A stretch of DNA of 61,823 nucleotides from a bacterium (GTDB taxonomy: Bacteria; 4484-113; JAGGVC01): positions 1-61,823 of the forward strand of contig JABRWB010000059.1 in NCBI GenBank assembly GCA_039961635.1, in the 5' to 3' direction. Under the pieces are notes generated by a model. That model did not search any database and was not told the origin of the DNA. It saw only the letters and a list, made by a program, of their open reading frames with translations. A program made the translations under genes and the position numbers. The stretch's first letter is position 1, and every line of letters begins with the position of its first letter. Shown here piece after piece: positions 33,943-42,453 of this stretch.

Positions 33943-36051
33943 TCACCGAGTCGCGGAATTGAGTATAACCTGCATTTCCGCATCCAGCCCGCAGCCTATT
34001 TCGAAGCGGATCGGATTTGCGGTGTCCGGCCCGGGACGGGTCCACTTGGCATTGTTCCCGGCGAAATCAAGCGTTCCCGGGTAGGTGTCATCCCCGCCGG
34101 TGTCGAGAAACAGCCCGATCGTCCGCATCAGGTCGCGCAGCGAGCCGCGCGGCCCGCCGTTCCCCTGCCCCAGCGTCACTCCCGAAGTCCGGTATTCGTC
34201 GTCGCCTTTGACGTCCCAGAAAATTCCGGTACCTTGTGCGTTCCCGCCGCCCAGCGACAGGTTCGGCGCTTCGTAAACGTCGTTCCCGCCTTCCTCGAAC
34301 AAAAATCCGACGCTGAAATCGTGGCCGGCGCCCTGCGCCATGTTCATCTTCGCCGTGTACCTGTCGTCGCCCGCGGCGTCGTCCAGAATCCCGACTCCGA
34401 AGTGCGCGCAGCTCGCCTGCACGTACCACTGGCCGAAGTAGCTGTCGTTCCCCGAAACGTCCGCCAGAATCCCCACGCCGTACCAGTACGCCGCGCCCTG
34501 GCCGAACACCCCGCACGAATACTTGTCGTCGCCCGCGCCATCCACAAGAATCCCGACGCCGCCCGCCATCGAATGGCCGTCGGTTATGTCCGCCCTTTTG
34601 CCGAACCCGAATCCCTGACAGAGCGAGCTGTTGTGCTTGTCGCTCTGCGCGCTGGGGAACTTTATGTCCGCGTCCTCCGCGATGTATTCGTCGTTCCCGG
34701 AGTTGTCCAGAAGGATTCCGCACCCCAGCGTCCATCCGTATCCCTGGCTCGTCTGGTAGCTGTAGTAAACGTCGTCGCCGCCCGCATCCCACAGCGCGCC
34801 GGCTCCGAAATGCCCCGCCGCCTGGCTGCCGACGACCGACTCGTAGTAATCGTTGCCTGCAAGATCAATAAGCGCGCCGCCGCCGAACAGCCCCGCGCCC
34901 TGCGAAACCGCTTTCGCGGAATATTTGTCGTTTCCGGAAAAGTCAATCACGATTCCATAGCCGAGCACACCCGCCCCCTCGGCAGGAGTCAGTGCGCCTG
35001 ATTCCGTGTAACTGTCGTCACCGGCCATGTCGAGAATGATGCCCGCCCAGTTATCCGCGTTATCCGTCCTTGCGCCGCTCGAATAATTGTCGTCGCCTCC
35101 GGTTTCGACAACCAGAAACGGACTTGAGCCGGAATATTCATCTATCCCGACGCTTCCGAATATTATTTCTCCTAGCGGCGAAGGCAGCCGGACGCTGTTT
35201 CCATGCAGCTTGACATTGCCGTTTTTCAGCTTCGCGTATGCCAGATCTACCGCATGCGAAACGTACATCAACCCGGTATACAGATATCCCCAGTCCACGC
35301 GGTCGGCCGCGCCTTCCACGGTCCGCCCGACTTCCGCATCCGGCGTTTCGCTGTCCACCTCGCCTATGTATTTCATCGCGGCGTCGAATAAATTTTCGCG
35401 CTCTTCCGGAGAAAAATCCGCGAATGCGAGTTCGCGATACTCGGCGGCCTTCACCGTTCCGTATATGATTATCGCGGCCGCGGATTGAAGCTCTTCCGGT
35501 ATTTCAACGCACTGATTCTTGAATTCAGATTTGTCCCGCAGCCTCGCGATGCTTTTCCCTCCCCCCATGTTATCCCACATGTACATCAGCGCATCGTACA
35601 GAGCGTCCTTCCCCTCGCACTTGGGCAGATAATCCTCCAGCGGCTCGCCGACCAAAGTGATTCTTATCTTCCTTCCGATCTGGCTCGACGCGGAATACAG
35701 GATATCCATAGAGCCTTTCGTGTTCGCCAGAAGCGAATCCCGCACGATGCGCGTGTACGGCGGAATTTTCACGGGATCGTCCGAGAGCACATCGAACGTG
35801 TGCAGCCGGTACTTGTCCCCGCCGAACATCCCGCGGTCCGCGCGGTCTATTCCGAGCACCGACGAATCCAGTCCGAGCTGCCCCAGCGCCTCGGCGAACG
35901 GATCGGGAGAGTACGCCATCTCCGCCCCCCACGCCGCATGCGTTGCAAGCGCGCCCGCATTGATTTCACCGATTCCGCAAACCAGAAGCACCGCAGCCGA
36001 AATCAACACCGCGGCGAGCGCGAAAAACGAAAAGCAGCCCGGTTCCCTCAT
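33943..36051 (-). CDS. Exported protein with twelve GGDDxY-type repeats
   Basis: This 702-residue protein has an N-terminal signal or membrane segment (FFALAAVLISAAVLLVCGIG). A mainly helical domain (about 45-300) precedes a repeat domain from about residue 310 to 680. Twelve units carry a G/N-D-x-Y core (GGDDNYS, AGDDSYT, SGNDKYS, AGNDYYE, GGDDVYY, SGNDEYI, AGDDKYS, SGNDSYF, AGDDRYT, GGNDVYE, KGDDEYR, GGDDTYP). Cores are spaced about 25 residues apart and mostly separated by a QGxGxFGxGxLxD segment. The regular period suggests a beta-solenoid, and the acidic turns could bind calcium as in RTX repeats, but the unit is not the RTX nonamer. GGAGGA precedes the ATG. I do not recognise a named family. 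Confidence 0.75.
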   Translation of the reverse strand: MREPGCFSFFALAAVLISAAVLLVCGIGEINAGALATHAAWGAEMAYSPDPFAEALGQLGLDSSVLGIDRADRGMFGGDKYRLHTFDVLSDDPVKIPPYTRIVRDSLLANTKGSMDILYSASSQIGRKIRITLVGEPLEDYLPKCEGKDALYDALMYMWDNMGGGKSIARLRDKSEFKNQCVEIPEELQSAAAIIIYGTVKAAEYRELAFADFSPEERENLFDAAMKYIGEVDSETPDAEVGRTVEGAADRVDWGYLYTGLMYVSHAVDLAYAKLKNGNVKLHGNSVRLPSPLGEIIFGSVGIDEYSGSSPFLVVETGGDDNYSSGARTDNADNWAGIILDMAGDDSYTESGALTPAEGAGVLGYGIVIDFSGNDKYSAKAVSQGAGLFGGGALIDLAGNDYYESVVGSQAAGHFGAGALWDAGGDDVYYSYQTSQGYGWTLGCGILLDNSGNDEYIAEDADIKFPSAQSDKHNSSLCQGFGFGKRADITDGHSMAGGVGILVDGAGDDKYSCGVFGQGAAYWYGVGILADVSGNDSYFGQWYVQASCAHFGVGILDDAAGDDRYTAKMNMAQGAGHDFSVGFLFEEGGNDVYEAPNLSLGGGNAQGTGIFWDVKGDDEYRTSGVTLGQGNGGPRGSLRDLMRTIGLFLDTGGDDTYPGTLDFAGNNAKWTRPGPDTANPIRFEIGCGLDAEMQVILNSATR

Positions 36052-36317
36052 CCAAGGTTCCTCCGGCGGAGACCCGCCGCGCGGAATTGTAACAGTACGT
36101 CGGTCGAAAATTATCGCTGTTACGGATTTTGAATCATTGCGGTATTGGACGAACAGCCGTCCAAACTGCTCCCGAATTATCGAAGCCTTAAAGGATAATT
36201 ACTAAGCTGATTCGCCGCCGGTGCTTTCAGCAGGATATCGCCTGGAACCGCCGGCATATCGCGTAATTTGCCGCTCTCGGCCCGCCTTGAAGTTTGGACT
36301 GCGATCCTGCGCCAACT

Positions 36318-38813
36318 TCAGTACCCGTATCCGTAATCGTCGCCGCCGTAGTAGTCGTCCATCGCGTCCTCGATGTTCTCCATCCGCTCGCCGGCGTCTT
36401 CCGCGAACTCCCCGTCCGGAGCCAGCTCCAGATACATCGAGTAATAGCCGTATGCGCTTTCCAGGTCGCCCGCGGTTTCGAACGCGATGCCAAGCCAATA
36501 GTACGGCGGAGCGTAGCTTGGCCACTTGTTGACCGCGTTCGACAGAATGTTGGAGCCGGTTATCAAGTCGCCGCCCAGGATGTACGCCGCCCCGGAAAAA
36601 TGATAAATTTCCGGCGTGTTGGGGTACATCGCGTCGAGCTGAATCAACATCTGGACGGCACCGGCGTAATTTCCGGAGAGGATCATATTCTGCGCTGCGG
36701 CCAGTCCCGACGCAAGGTCGCTCGATGCGGGGGGGGAGGCGCCGGCCTGCGGCTGGGATTGCGCCGCCCGGCCGTATGCCGGATCGAGCTGCACGGCCTT
36801 GTCCAGGTTTTCCTTCGCCTTTGCCGCGTCGCCCTTTGCCTGGTAAACCTGGCCGAGGCCGAAGTAAGCGTCGGCGTATTTGGGATCGATCTCGATCGCG
36901 CGCCGGAAATGGTACAGCGCGTCGTCGTTTTTGCCCTGCTTGAAAAGCGCCCAGGCGTAAAAGTTGTGGCCGATGCGGTCGTTCGGAGAAACTTCCAGCA
37001 GCTTCTTGAGTTTCGCCTCCGCTTCCGGGTACTTTCCTTCGTTGAACAGAAGATATCCTTCCGCGGAAAGCACCTGCGGATGGCTGGGCGCGATAACGTC
37101 CGCCTGCTTGTAAACCGCCCACGCTTCGGACGATTTTCCCGCGAGCGCGTAGGCCTCGCCCAGCATGCACATCACGTTGATGTTTTTAGGCGACAGCGAC
37201 TGGGCCTGCTTGTACCACTTGATCGCCTCGTCCCATTTCTGCTGGTCTGCGTGCGTGCGGCCGATGCCGAGGAGCGTGTCTATCCCTTCCGGCCAGATGG
37301 ACTTGGCGCGGTTGAAGTTGTCCAGCGCCTGCGCGTAGTCCTTCTTCACGATGTACGTATATCCCAATCCGTTGAGCGCGACCACGTCGCCGGGTTTGAT
37401 TTCGAGCGCGCGCTTGTACTCGTAAATCGCGTCGTCCGATTCGCCGCGGCTCATATGAATAGTCGCAAGCTGAAGGTGCGCGTTCGCGTTTGTCGGCTCG
37501 GACTGCGCGACTTTTTGCGCGATGGCGAGGCCTTCGTCCGCGCGGCCGGCGCGGGTTAGCGAAAGCGCGTAGGCGAGCTGGCTTCCTGTGTTGCCGGGAT
37601 TCTTGTCCAGCCCCTTTTTGGCTTCGGCGAGCGCGTCGTCGTAGCGTCCGAACATTTCGAGCGCCTCCGAGCGCGCGAACAGCGGCTGCGCGTCGTACGG
37701 CGCGAGCTGCGCGGCCTTGTCGCAATAAGAAAGGGCGTCGTCGAGCCTGCCCATCAAGTAGGCATGCCTCGCCAGGCCGACGTAGCATGAAACCTTGACG
37801 CTGTTCTGGTCGGACTTTTCGATTGCTTCCTTGAACAGGCGCTCGGCCTCATCGTACCTGCCGCGCACGAACTCGATATACGCCATCCCGAACCGCGCCT
37901 CGGCGAAATTGGGATTTATCTGCAGAGATTTTTCGAAATTGCGCTTCGCGTCATCGAATTTGAAATTCATGAAATCGAGCACGCCCAGCGAAAACACCGC
38001 GCGGTCGAACGACGGCTCCAGCGATACCGCTTTTTCCAGATCCTGCCGTGCTTCGTTCCATTTGAAACGGTATGTTTGAATCAGGCCGCGGTTGAAATAC
38101 GCGTGCGCGTTGCCCGGCTCTATCGATAGCGCGTTTTCGACGTGTCCCATCGCGGTTTCCAGGTCTTCCGGCGAAATGTACTCGCGTGCGAAGCCCGCGC
38201 CTTCTTCGCTGCCGAACAGGATGATGTTGGACAGCTGGATTTCCTTGTAGCAATCCCAGTTTTTCCATTCCTGCTTTTCGATGGCCTGGGTTTCCTGCGA
38301 GTCAAGCGTGATGGACGCGGCGCCGGTCTTGTTCACTTCGCCGATAATTTGGGTCGCCAGGTTGGCGTAAAGGACGCTCACGTTGTCCTTCGCTTCCTCC
38401 ACCTCGAACGGCGCCTCGATTTCGCCGGACTCGACGTTGACCAGCCTGCAGCTCACGAGCAGCTTGTCCTGGCTTACCTGGAAGCTTCCGACCACCATGC
38501 TCTTCGCGCCGATCAACTTACCCGCTTCGACCGCCTCGGTAGTATCCACGAAGCCGCTTTGCTGCAGGCGCTGCTCGCCCAGTATCTTGGCAAGCTGCGC
38601 GCGCTCCACCACGACGATGCTTTTGACTTTCGCCAGTTTGGTAGTCAGGCTTTCGGCGATTCCGAAGGAGAGCCAGTTGAGCTCTTCTTTGGCCTGGACG
38701 TTTTCGAAGTTCATCACGACGATGCGCAGCTTTTCCTGCTCCTGCGCGCAAAGCGGGCCACAGCAGGCAAGCGCCAGCGTTATTGCCAAAAGCAGTCTGA
38801 ATGCGGATTTCAT
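36318..38813 (-). CDS. TPR protein with N-terminal FlgO/CsgG-like domain
   Basis: This exported protein has 831 residues. A Sec signal ends near CCGPLCAQ. Residues about 30-150 match the FlgO/CsgG-like fold (IVVMNFENVQAKEELNWLSFGIAESLTTKL, VERAQLAKILGEQRLQQSGF, GAKSMVVGSFQ), known in outer-membrane-associated proteins of diderms. From about 220 to 815 there are roughly fifteen tetratricopeptide repeats, for example AHAYFNRGLIQTYRFKWNEA and ADAYFGLGQVYQAKGDAAKA. The tail is Asp/Gly/Tyr-rich. Purine-rich AGGGGAAA sets ATG 38813. It is probably a periplasmic scaffold for envelope assembly. Confidence 0.88.
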   Translation of the reverse strand: MKSAFRLLLAITLALACCGPLCAQEQEKLRIVVMNFENVQAKEELNWLSFGIAESLTTKLAKVKSIVVVERAQLAKILGEQRLQQSGFVDTTEAVEAGKLIGAKSMVVGSFQVSQDKLLVSCRLVNVESGEIEAPFEVEEAKDNVSVLYANLATQIIGEVNKTGAASITLDSQETQAIEKQEWKNWDCYKEIQLSNIILFGSEEGAGFAREYISPEDLETAMGHVENALSIEPGNAHAYFNRGLIQTYRFKWNEARQDLEKAVSLEPSFDRAVFSLGVLDFMNFKFDDAKRNFEKSLQINPNFAEARFGMAYIEFVRGRYDEAERLFKEAIEKSDQNSVKVSCYVGLARHAYLMGRLDDALSYCDKAAQLAPYDAQPLFARSEALEMFGRYDDALAEAKKGLDKNPGNTGSQLAYALSLTRAGRADEGLAIAQKVAQSEPTNANAHLQLATIHMSRGESDDAIYEYKRALEIKPGDVVALNGLGYTYIVKKDYAQALDNFNRAKSIWPEGIDTLLGIGRTHADQQKWDEAIKWYKQAQSLSPKNINVMCMLGEAYALAGKSSEAWAVYKQADVIAPSHPQVLSAEGYLLFNEGKYPEAEAKLKKLLEVSPNDRIGHNFYAWALFKQGKNDDALYHFRRAIEIDPKYADAYFGLGQVYQAKGDAAKAKENLDKAVQLDPAYGRAAQSQPQAGASPPASSDLASGLAAAQNMILSGNYAGAVQMLIQLDAMYPNTPEIYHFSGAAYILGGDLITGSNILSNAVNKWPSYAPPYYWLGIAFETAGDLESAYGYYSMYLELAPDGEFAEDAGERMENIEDAMDDYYGGDDYGYGY

Positions 38814-39035
38814 GGAATTTCCCCTTTTGCAGCCGCGCGATTTGCCGGACGCAATGAAATTATACATCCGCTTCAAGGAAACCACCCGGTTGAATGTTTC
38901 GTATCAAACTCCGGTTTCGAGCGCGAAATACCCCGGATGCGCCGCGATTGTTGACAATCACTATCGGAATAGTATAAATCAGACTCGCGGACGCGGCGGC
39001 GCCGCCCCGCATTATCCTCGACGGAGGGATGCAAG
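38814..39035. other. Intergenic region between the TPR gene and the Rrf2 gene
   Basis: This divergent spacer holds TATAAA near 38970 on the plus strand and TATAAT on the minus strand at about 38860-38865, both reasonable -10 boxes. A GGAGGG ribosome site for the Rrf2 gene lies at 39023-39028. I see no gene in it. Confidence 0.4.
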
Positions 39036-39473
39036 ATAAACATCACGCGCAAAACGGATTACGCAGTCAGGGTTCTCATCCTGCTGGCGGCCGCGCAAGA
39101 CAATCCGGTGCCCGCGAGGGAAATCGCCGAGAAATCGGACGTGCCGTACAGGTTTCTGGAGCAGGTTCTGCGCGACCTCAAAAACCTGGGGCTGATCAAA
39201 AGCATACGCGGTCCGTACGGCGGCTACAAGCTCATCAAGAAAGCTTCCAGCATAAACCTGCTTTACGTCGTGGAAGCCATAAACGGTCCGATCGAAATCG
39301 TTCCCTGCCTGCAGGATCCCGCCGATTGCCGCCTGTTGGGGTTGTGCGCCGCTCACAACGTTTGGTGCAAGGTGGACAAGGGTATGAAAGACACCCTTCG
39401 ATCGGTCACCTTCGACAGGCTCGTTTCGAAGGAAGCTCTGGGCAATCTGGACAAGCTGATTCCCGGCCGCTAG
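39036..39473 (+). CDS. Rrf2-family regulator with three-Cys region; AUA start or frameshift
   Basis: This winged-helix regulator has 145 residues if read from 39036. The N-terminus INITRKTDYAVRVLILLAAA is the family start (normally M-x-ITRKTDYA). The winged helix follows with EIAEKSDVPYRFLEQVLRDL and SIRGPYGGYKL. CLQDPADCRLLGLC and AHNVWCKV hold four Cys, of the kind that bind an Fe-S cluster in IscR/NsrR-like members. There is no ATG, GTG or TTG in frame before GTG 39108, which would remove the first helix. GGAGGG (39023-39028) is correctly placed for an ATA codon at 39036. An ATG at 39029 is out of frame by one base. So this is either an AUA start or a single-base indel. Confidence 0.8.
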   Translation: MNITRKTDYAVRVLILLAAAQDNPVPAREIAEKSDVPYRFLEQVLRDLKNLGLIKSIRGPYGGYKLIKKASSINLLYVVEAINGPIEIVPCLQDPADCRLLGLCAAHNVWCKVDKGMKDTLRSVTFDRLVSKEALGNLDKLIPGR

Positions 39474-39533
39474 CCGGGGGCTGAATTCCGGACGCAGGTC
39501 TGGTAAAATTGCCGCGGCCTCGCGCCGTCGGCG

Positions 39534-40523
39534 ATGAAATCAATCGTTTTCGAAAACCTGGGCAACGAAACCGCGATGACCGTCGCGGACTCCCCCGTGC
39601 CCGCTCCCGGCCCCGGCAAGGTGCTTGTCAAGGTCGCCGCCGCCGGACTGAATCCCGTGGACGTTCTCATCTGCGCCGGATATTACTTCCGCAAGCCGCC
39701 GCTGCCTTACACGCCCGGATTCGAAGGCGCGGGTGTGGTCGAGGCGATCGGCATGGGGGTCGGAAAGTGGGTGACCGGAGAACGCGTCACCTTCCGCCAG
39801 GGCAGCGTCGGTTTCGGGCGCGTCGCGGGCGCGTTTTCGCAGTACGTCGTTTGCGGCGAGGACGATCTCATCCGCACGCCGGAAGAATTCACGGACGAGG
39901 AATCGGGGGGGTTCTGGCTGGCCGGGCTGACCGCATGGGGCGGGCTTATCCATTTGCTCGGTTTGCAGGAAGGCCAGACCGTCGTAATCACCGCGGCAAG
40001 CGGCGGCGTGGGGCACATCGCGGTGCAAATGGCGAAAGCAATGCGGCTTTACGTCATCGCAACGACGCGCTCCGAGGAGAAAGCCGAGCGGATATCCGAG
40101 CTTGGCGCTGACCGCGTTGTTGTAACATCCAAGGAAGATCTCGCCGCGGCGGTCGCGGGGCTCGGCGGTGCGGACGGCGCTTTCGACGCGGTCGGGGGCG
40201 AGACCACCGCGCAATTGATGAAATGCTTGAAGCCGCTGGGCAGGGTCGTGGTTTACGGCGCGGTGGGCCGCACCCCGCCGCAGATAGACTTCGCTTCGCT
40301 CATATCCAAAGCCACAGGGGTGCTGGGATTTACGATGATGACCCTTCGTGAAACTCCGCAGCTTTTGGAAAAAGCGGAGGCGAGCCTGCTTGAATTCGTT
40401 GCCGCGAAAAAGGTCAAGCCGGTCGTCGGCCAGCGGTTCGCACTGGACGACGCGCCGAAGGCCTGGCGGGCGATAAAGGACGGCGCGGGATTCGGCAAAA
40501 TCGTGATTCTGCCGCACGCATGA
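39534..40523 (+). CDS. MDR-superfamily NAD(P)H:quinone oxidoreductase-like protein
   Basis: This 329-residue reductase has the GroES-like N-terminal half (AAAGLNPVDVLICAGYY, TPGFEGAGVVEAIG) and a Rossmann NADPH-binding half (VVITAASGGVGHIAVQMAKA). It lacks the Cys and His ligands for zinc, as in QOR/zeta-crystallin enzymes. The substrate is probably a quinone or an enone. A TAAAAT hexamer lies about 25 nt before the ATG. Upstream is the Rrf2-like regulator on the same strand, which could control it in response to redox state; that is inference. Confidence 0.9.
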   Translation: MKSIVFENLGNETAMTVADSPVPAPGPGKVLVKVAAAGLNPVDVLICAGYYFRKPPLPYTPGFEGAGVVEAIGMGVGKWVTGERVTFRQGSVGFGRVAGAFSQYVVCGEDDLIRTPEEFTDEESGGFWLAGLTAWGGLIHLLGLQEGQTVVITAASGGVGHIAVQMAKAMRLYVIATTRSEEKAERISELGADRVVVTSKEDLAAAVAGLGGADGAFDAVGGETTAQLMKCLKPLGRVVVYGAVGRTPPQIDFASLISKATGVLGFTMMTLRETPQLLEKAEASLLEFVAAKKVKPVVGQRFALDDAPKAWRAIKDGAGFGKIVILPHA

Positions 40524-40582
40524 GCCGGGCGCGGCGCGGCGCCGACGGCGACGGGAAAAGATGGTCATAACCGCCCGGCTCG

Positions 40583-40847
40583 GATCGTCCGTTGCCCGCG
40601 GTGATTGCGTGCGACAACGGGACGAAGTTCACGTCCAAGGCGATGTGTGAATGGGCAAAGGGGAACAAGGATGACCCTCGGTTTCATCCGTCCGGGAAGG
40701 CCGGTGGAAAACGCGTTTGCGGAGAGCTTCAGCGGCAGGTTGCGTGGGGGCTGCCTGGATCGGAACCGGTACTCATGTTTTAAGGAGGTGAAAGAAAGGA
40801 TCGAATCACGGCGTTTGCATTGCAATAACAAAAGGCCGCACAGCTAG
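40583..40847 (+). pseudogene. IS3-family transposase (OrfB) fragment with frameshift
   Basis: Only the end of the DDE integrase domain is left. One frame gives IACDNGTKFTSKAMCEWAKG with the second catalytic Asp. A different frame then gives LGFIRPGRPVENAFAESFSG with the catalytic Glu, ending in NNKRPHS before a stop. The change of frame falls around 40660-40680. The first two thirds, the HTH and OrfA are missing, so it cannot be active. It lies exactly between the last chromosomal gene and the first gene of the CRISPR island. Confidence 0.85.
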
Positions 40848-40975
40848 TCGGCGTATTTTGCCCCATTGGCCTTTGCCGGGAGCGCGGCCAACTTGGTGGA
40901 TTTAACACATTCGCCCCGGTACCAACAACGGGGGAATGTTATCTTAATCGTTGGATTTTTCACTGGAGGAATTTA
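40848..40975 (+). promoter_or_regulatory. Upstream region of the CARF-cas2-cas1 operon
   Basis: This holds an imperfect inverted repeat (TAACACATTCGCCCC with GGGGGAATGTTA, about 40903-40941). TATCTT (40940-40945) is a possible -10 box and GGAGGA (40965-40970) a strong ribosome site, just before ATG 40976. The inverted repeat overlaps the -10 box and could be an operator or the end of the old insertion element. Confidence 0.4.
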
Positions 40976-42151
40976 ATGTACGATTACAGCGGAAGCCAAA
41001 TTAACACTTTGCTTTGCACTGTGGGAACTTCGATTGGCGGTTACCTTAAGGCCGCCGGTATCGAGTTTGCCGCGCACCGCCGCGCCGATATACTTGACTA
41101 CCTTGCGGAGCGCAACGCGCTTGACAAGGAATGCGGCGCGGAGCTGAATTCGATAGCGCTTATTGCCAGAGATGCATCCAGTCGGAGGCTAAGGGATTTC
41201 ACCGAGCTTTCCCGAATAGAATTTCTCGTGAGCGACACTGACAACGGAAAGCTTGTTGGTGACGTTCTTGCCGAGCACGTGAAAAGGAATCCCGCCTGCA
41301 TCTCGGAAACACTGAAATTCAGCACGGCTGTACACGTGGTAAGGGGACTGGTTCCTGAAGACGGCCGGCGCTTCATAACGGAGGGTCTCGCCAGCTTGGC
41401 GGACATAATCTGCCGGCGCTGGGAGGAAGTCCGGAGCGCGGGGATGGGCATCGCCGTAGACGCGACCGGCGGTTTCAAAGCCCAGATTGCCGTCGCAACG
41501 CTTTTGGCCCAGGTTTTGGACATGCCCGTGCTTTACAAGTACGAGCTGTTCAACTCGGTCGAGCGTCTCGTGCCCTTGCCCGTTTCGATTGATTACGAGC
41601 TTTGGAAAACCCACTCCCTTGGGCTGGAAACACTCGCATCCGATTCGATGCTGGCGTTCGATGAAATCCCGGACTGGCTTGCCGCCATCCGCAAGCAGAT
41701 GGGTCCGCTTGTTGACGTCGCGAAAGTGGAGGGCAAGCATTGCGCTTCATTGACAATCACCGGCGGCGTGTTCCACCGCGCGATGAAGCAGAGGTTCGGG
41801 CTTGAAGTATCCCTGCCGCCCGACAGAACCGGAGAAGCCGTGGTGATTTGGGAGGATGGAAGCTACGGCAAGGGAAGGCATCCCGAAGCGGACAAGATGA
41901 TCAACCGCCTGCTTGCCAAATGCCGATACATTACACGCGTAGTTGTATATTACCGCCATCCCGAAGGCGAATTCAAGAGCCATGCGAAAATAAGTTCTGT
42001 CAAAAAGGGCGGCAAAGGTGTAAGCGGCGTAGTACTTTTTCTCTCCGGCGGGGGGAAAACAAGCAAGGCCATACTTTCCTTTACCCGCGACGACCTGATC
42101 AATGCGGAGCTTGAGGCCATTTGCAGGGATATAAACGGTAAGCTTCGATAA
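40976..42151 (+). CDS. CARF protein (APE2256 type) with unassigned C-terminal domain
   Basis: This protein has 391 residues. Residues about 10-200 form a CARF domain of the APE2256 family: TLLCTVGTSIGG (Ser 19) binds the ligand at the first strand and VDATGGFKAQ (Lys 168) is the second conserved loop. These positions correspond to the Ser and Lys needed by Crn1 ring nucleases. Residues about 250-391 are a separate basic domain (RVVVYYRHPEGEFKSHAKIS, then KKGGKGVSGVVLFLSGGGKT). I see no HEPN R-x4-6-H motif and no convincing nuclease signature in it. It starts the operon with cas2 and cas1, its stop sharing one base with the cas2 start. It probably senses cyclic oligoadenylate made by Cas10; the effector activity is unknown. 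Confidence 0.82.
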   Translation: MYDYSGSQINTLLCTVGTSIGGYLKAAGIEFAAHRRADILDYLAERNALDKECGAELNSIALIARDASSRRLRDFTELSRIEFLVSDTDNGKLVGDVLAEHVKRNPACISETLKFSTAVHVVRGLVPEDGRRFITEGLASLADIICRRWEEVRSAGMGIAVDATGGFKAQIAVATLLAQVLDMPVLYKYELFNSVERLVPLPVSIDYELWKTHSLGLETLASDSMLAFDEIPDWLAAIRKQMGPLVDVAKVEGKHCASLTITGGVFHRAMKQRFGLEVSLPPDRTGEAVVIWEDGSYGKGRHPEADKMINRLLAKCRYITRVVVYYRHPEGEFKSHAKISSVKKGGKGVSGVVLFLSGGGKTSKAILSFTRDDLINAELEAICRDINGKLR

Positions 42152-42453
42152 TGCCCGGCGAGCGGACGCACTACATAGTCGCTTACGACATTTCCTCCGA
42201 TGCGAAGCGGACCAAGGTTGCTTCGATTCTTGAGGACTACGGCGCGCGCCGGCAGTACAGCGTATTCGAGGTTTCGCTATCGGATGCGGAATACGCCGCG
42301 ATGCGCGAACGGCTTTCGGAAATCGCGGACGAGGACGCCAACGCGATTGTCTGCTGGATGATTTGCCGCGACTGTCTGGCCAAGACGGACATAATTGCAA
42401 AGCCGTCGGATAAGCCCCCCGAGGAGGTTGACCCGGATGTTCTTGTATTTTAG
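42151..42453 (+). CDS. cas2: CRISPR adaptation protein Cas2
   Basis: This 100-residue ferredoxin-fold protein forms the dimer core of the Cas1-Cas2 spacer integrase. The first strand HYIVAYDISSD carries the conserved Asp, followed by TKVASILEDYGARRQYSVFEVSL, which is the usual R-x-Q-x-S-V-F-E pattern. Its ATG shares one base with the preceding stop codon, and cas1 begins immediately after its own stop, so the three genes are one operon. Confidence 0.96.
   Translation: MPGERTHYIVAYDISSDAKRTKVASILEDYGARRQYSVFEVSLSDAEYAAMRERLSEIADEDANAIVCWMICRDCLAKTDIIAKPSDKPPEEVDPDVLVF

Noticed and set aside
41948-41980. A possible nuclease motif (GEFK as E-x-K) in the C-terminal domain of the 391-residue CARF protein
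   Set aside because: The only upstream Asp in a suitable setting is about 50 residues away and the strands do not fit a PD-(D/E)xK core; I would not call a nuclease from it.
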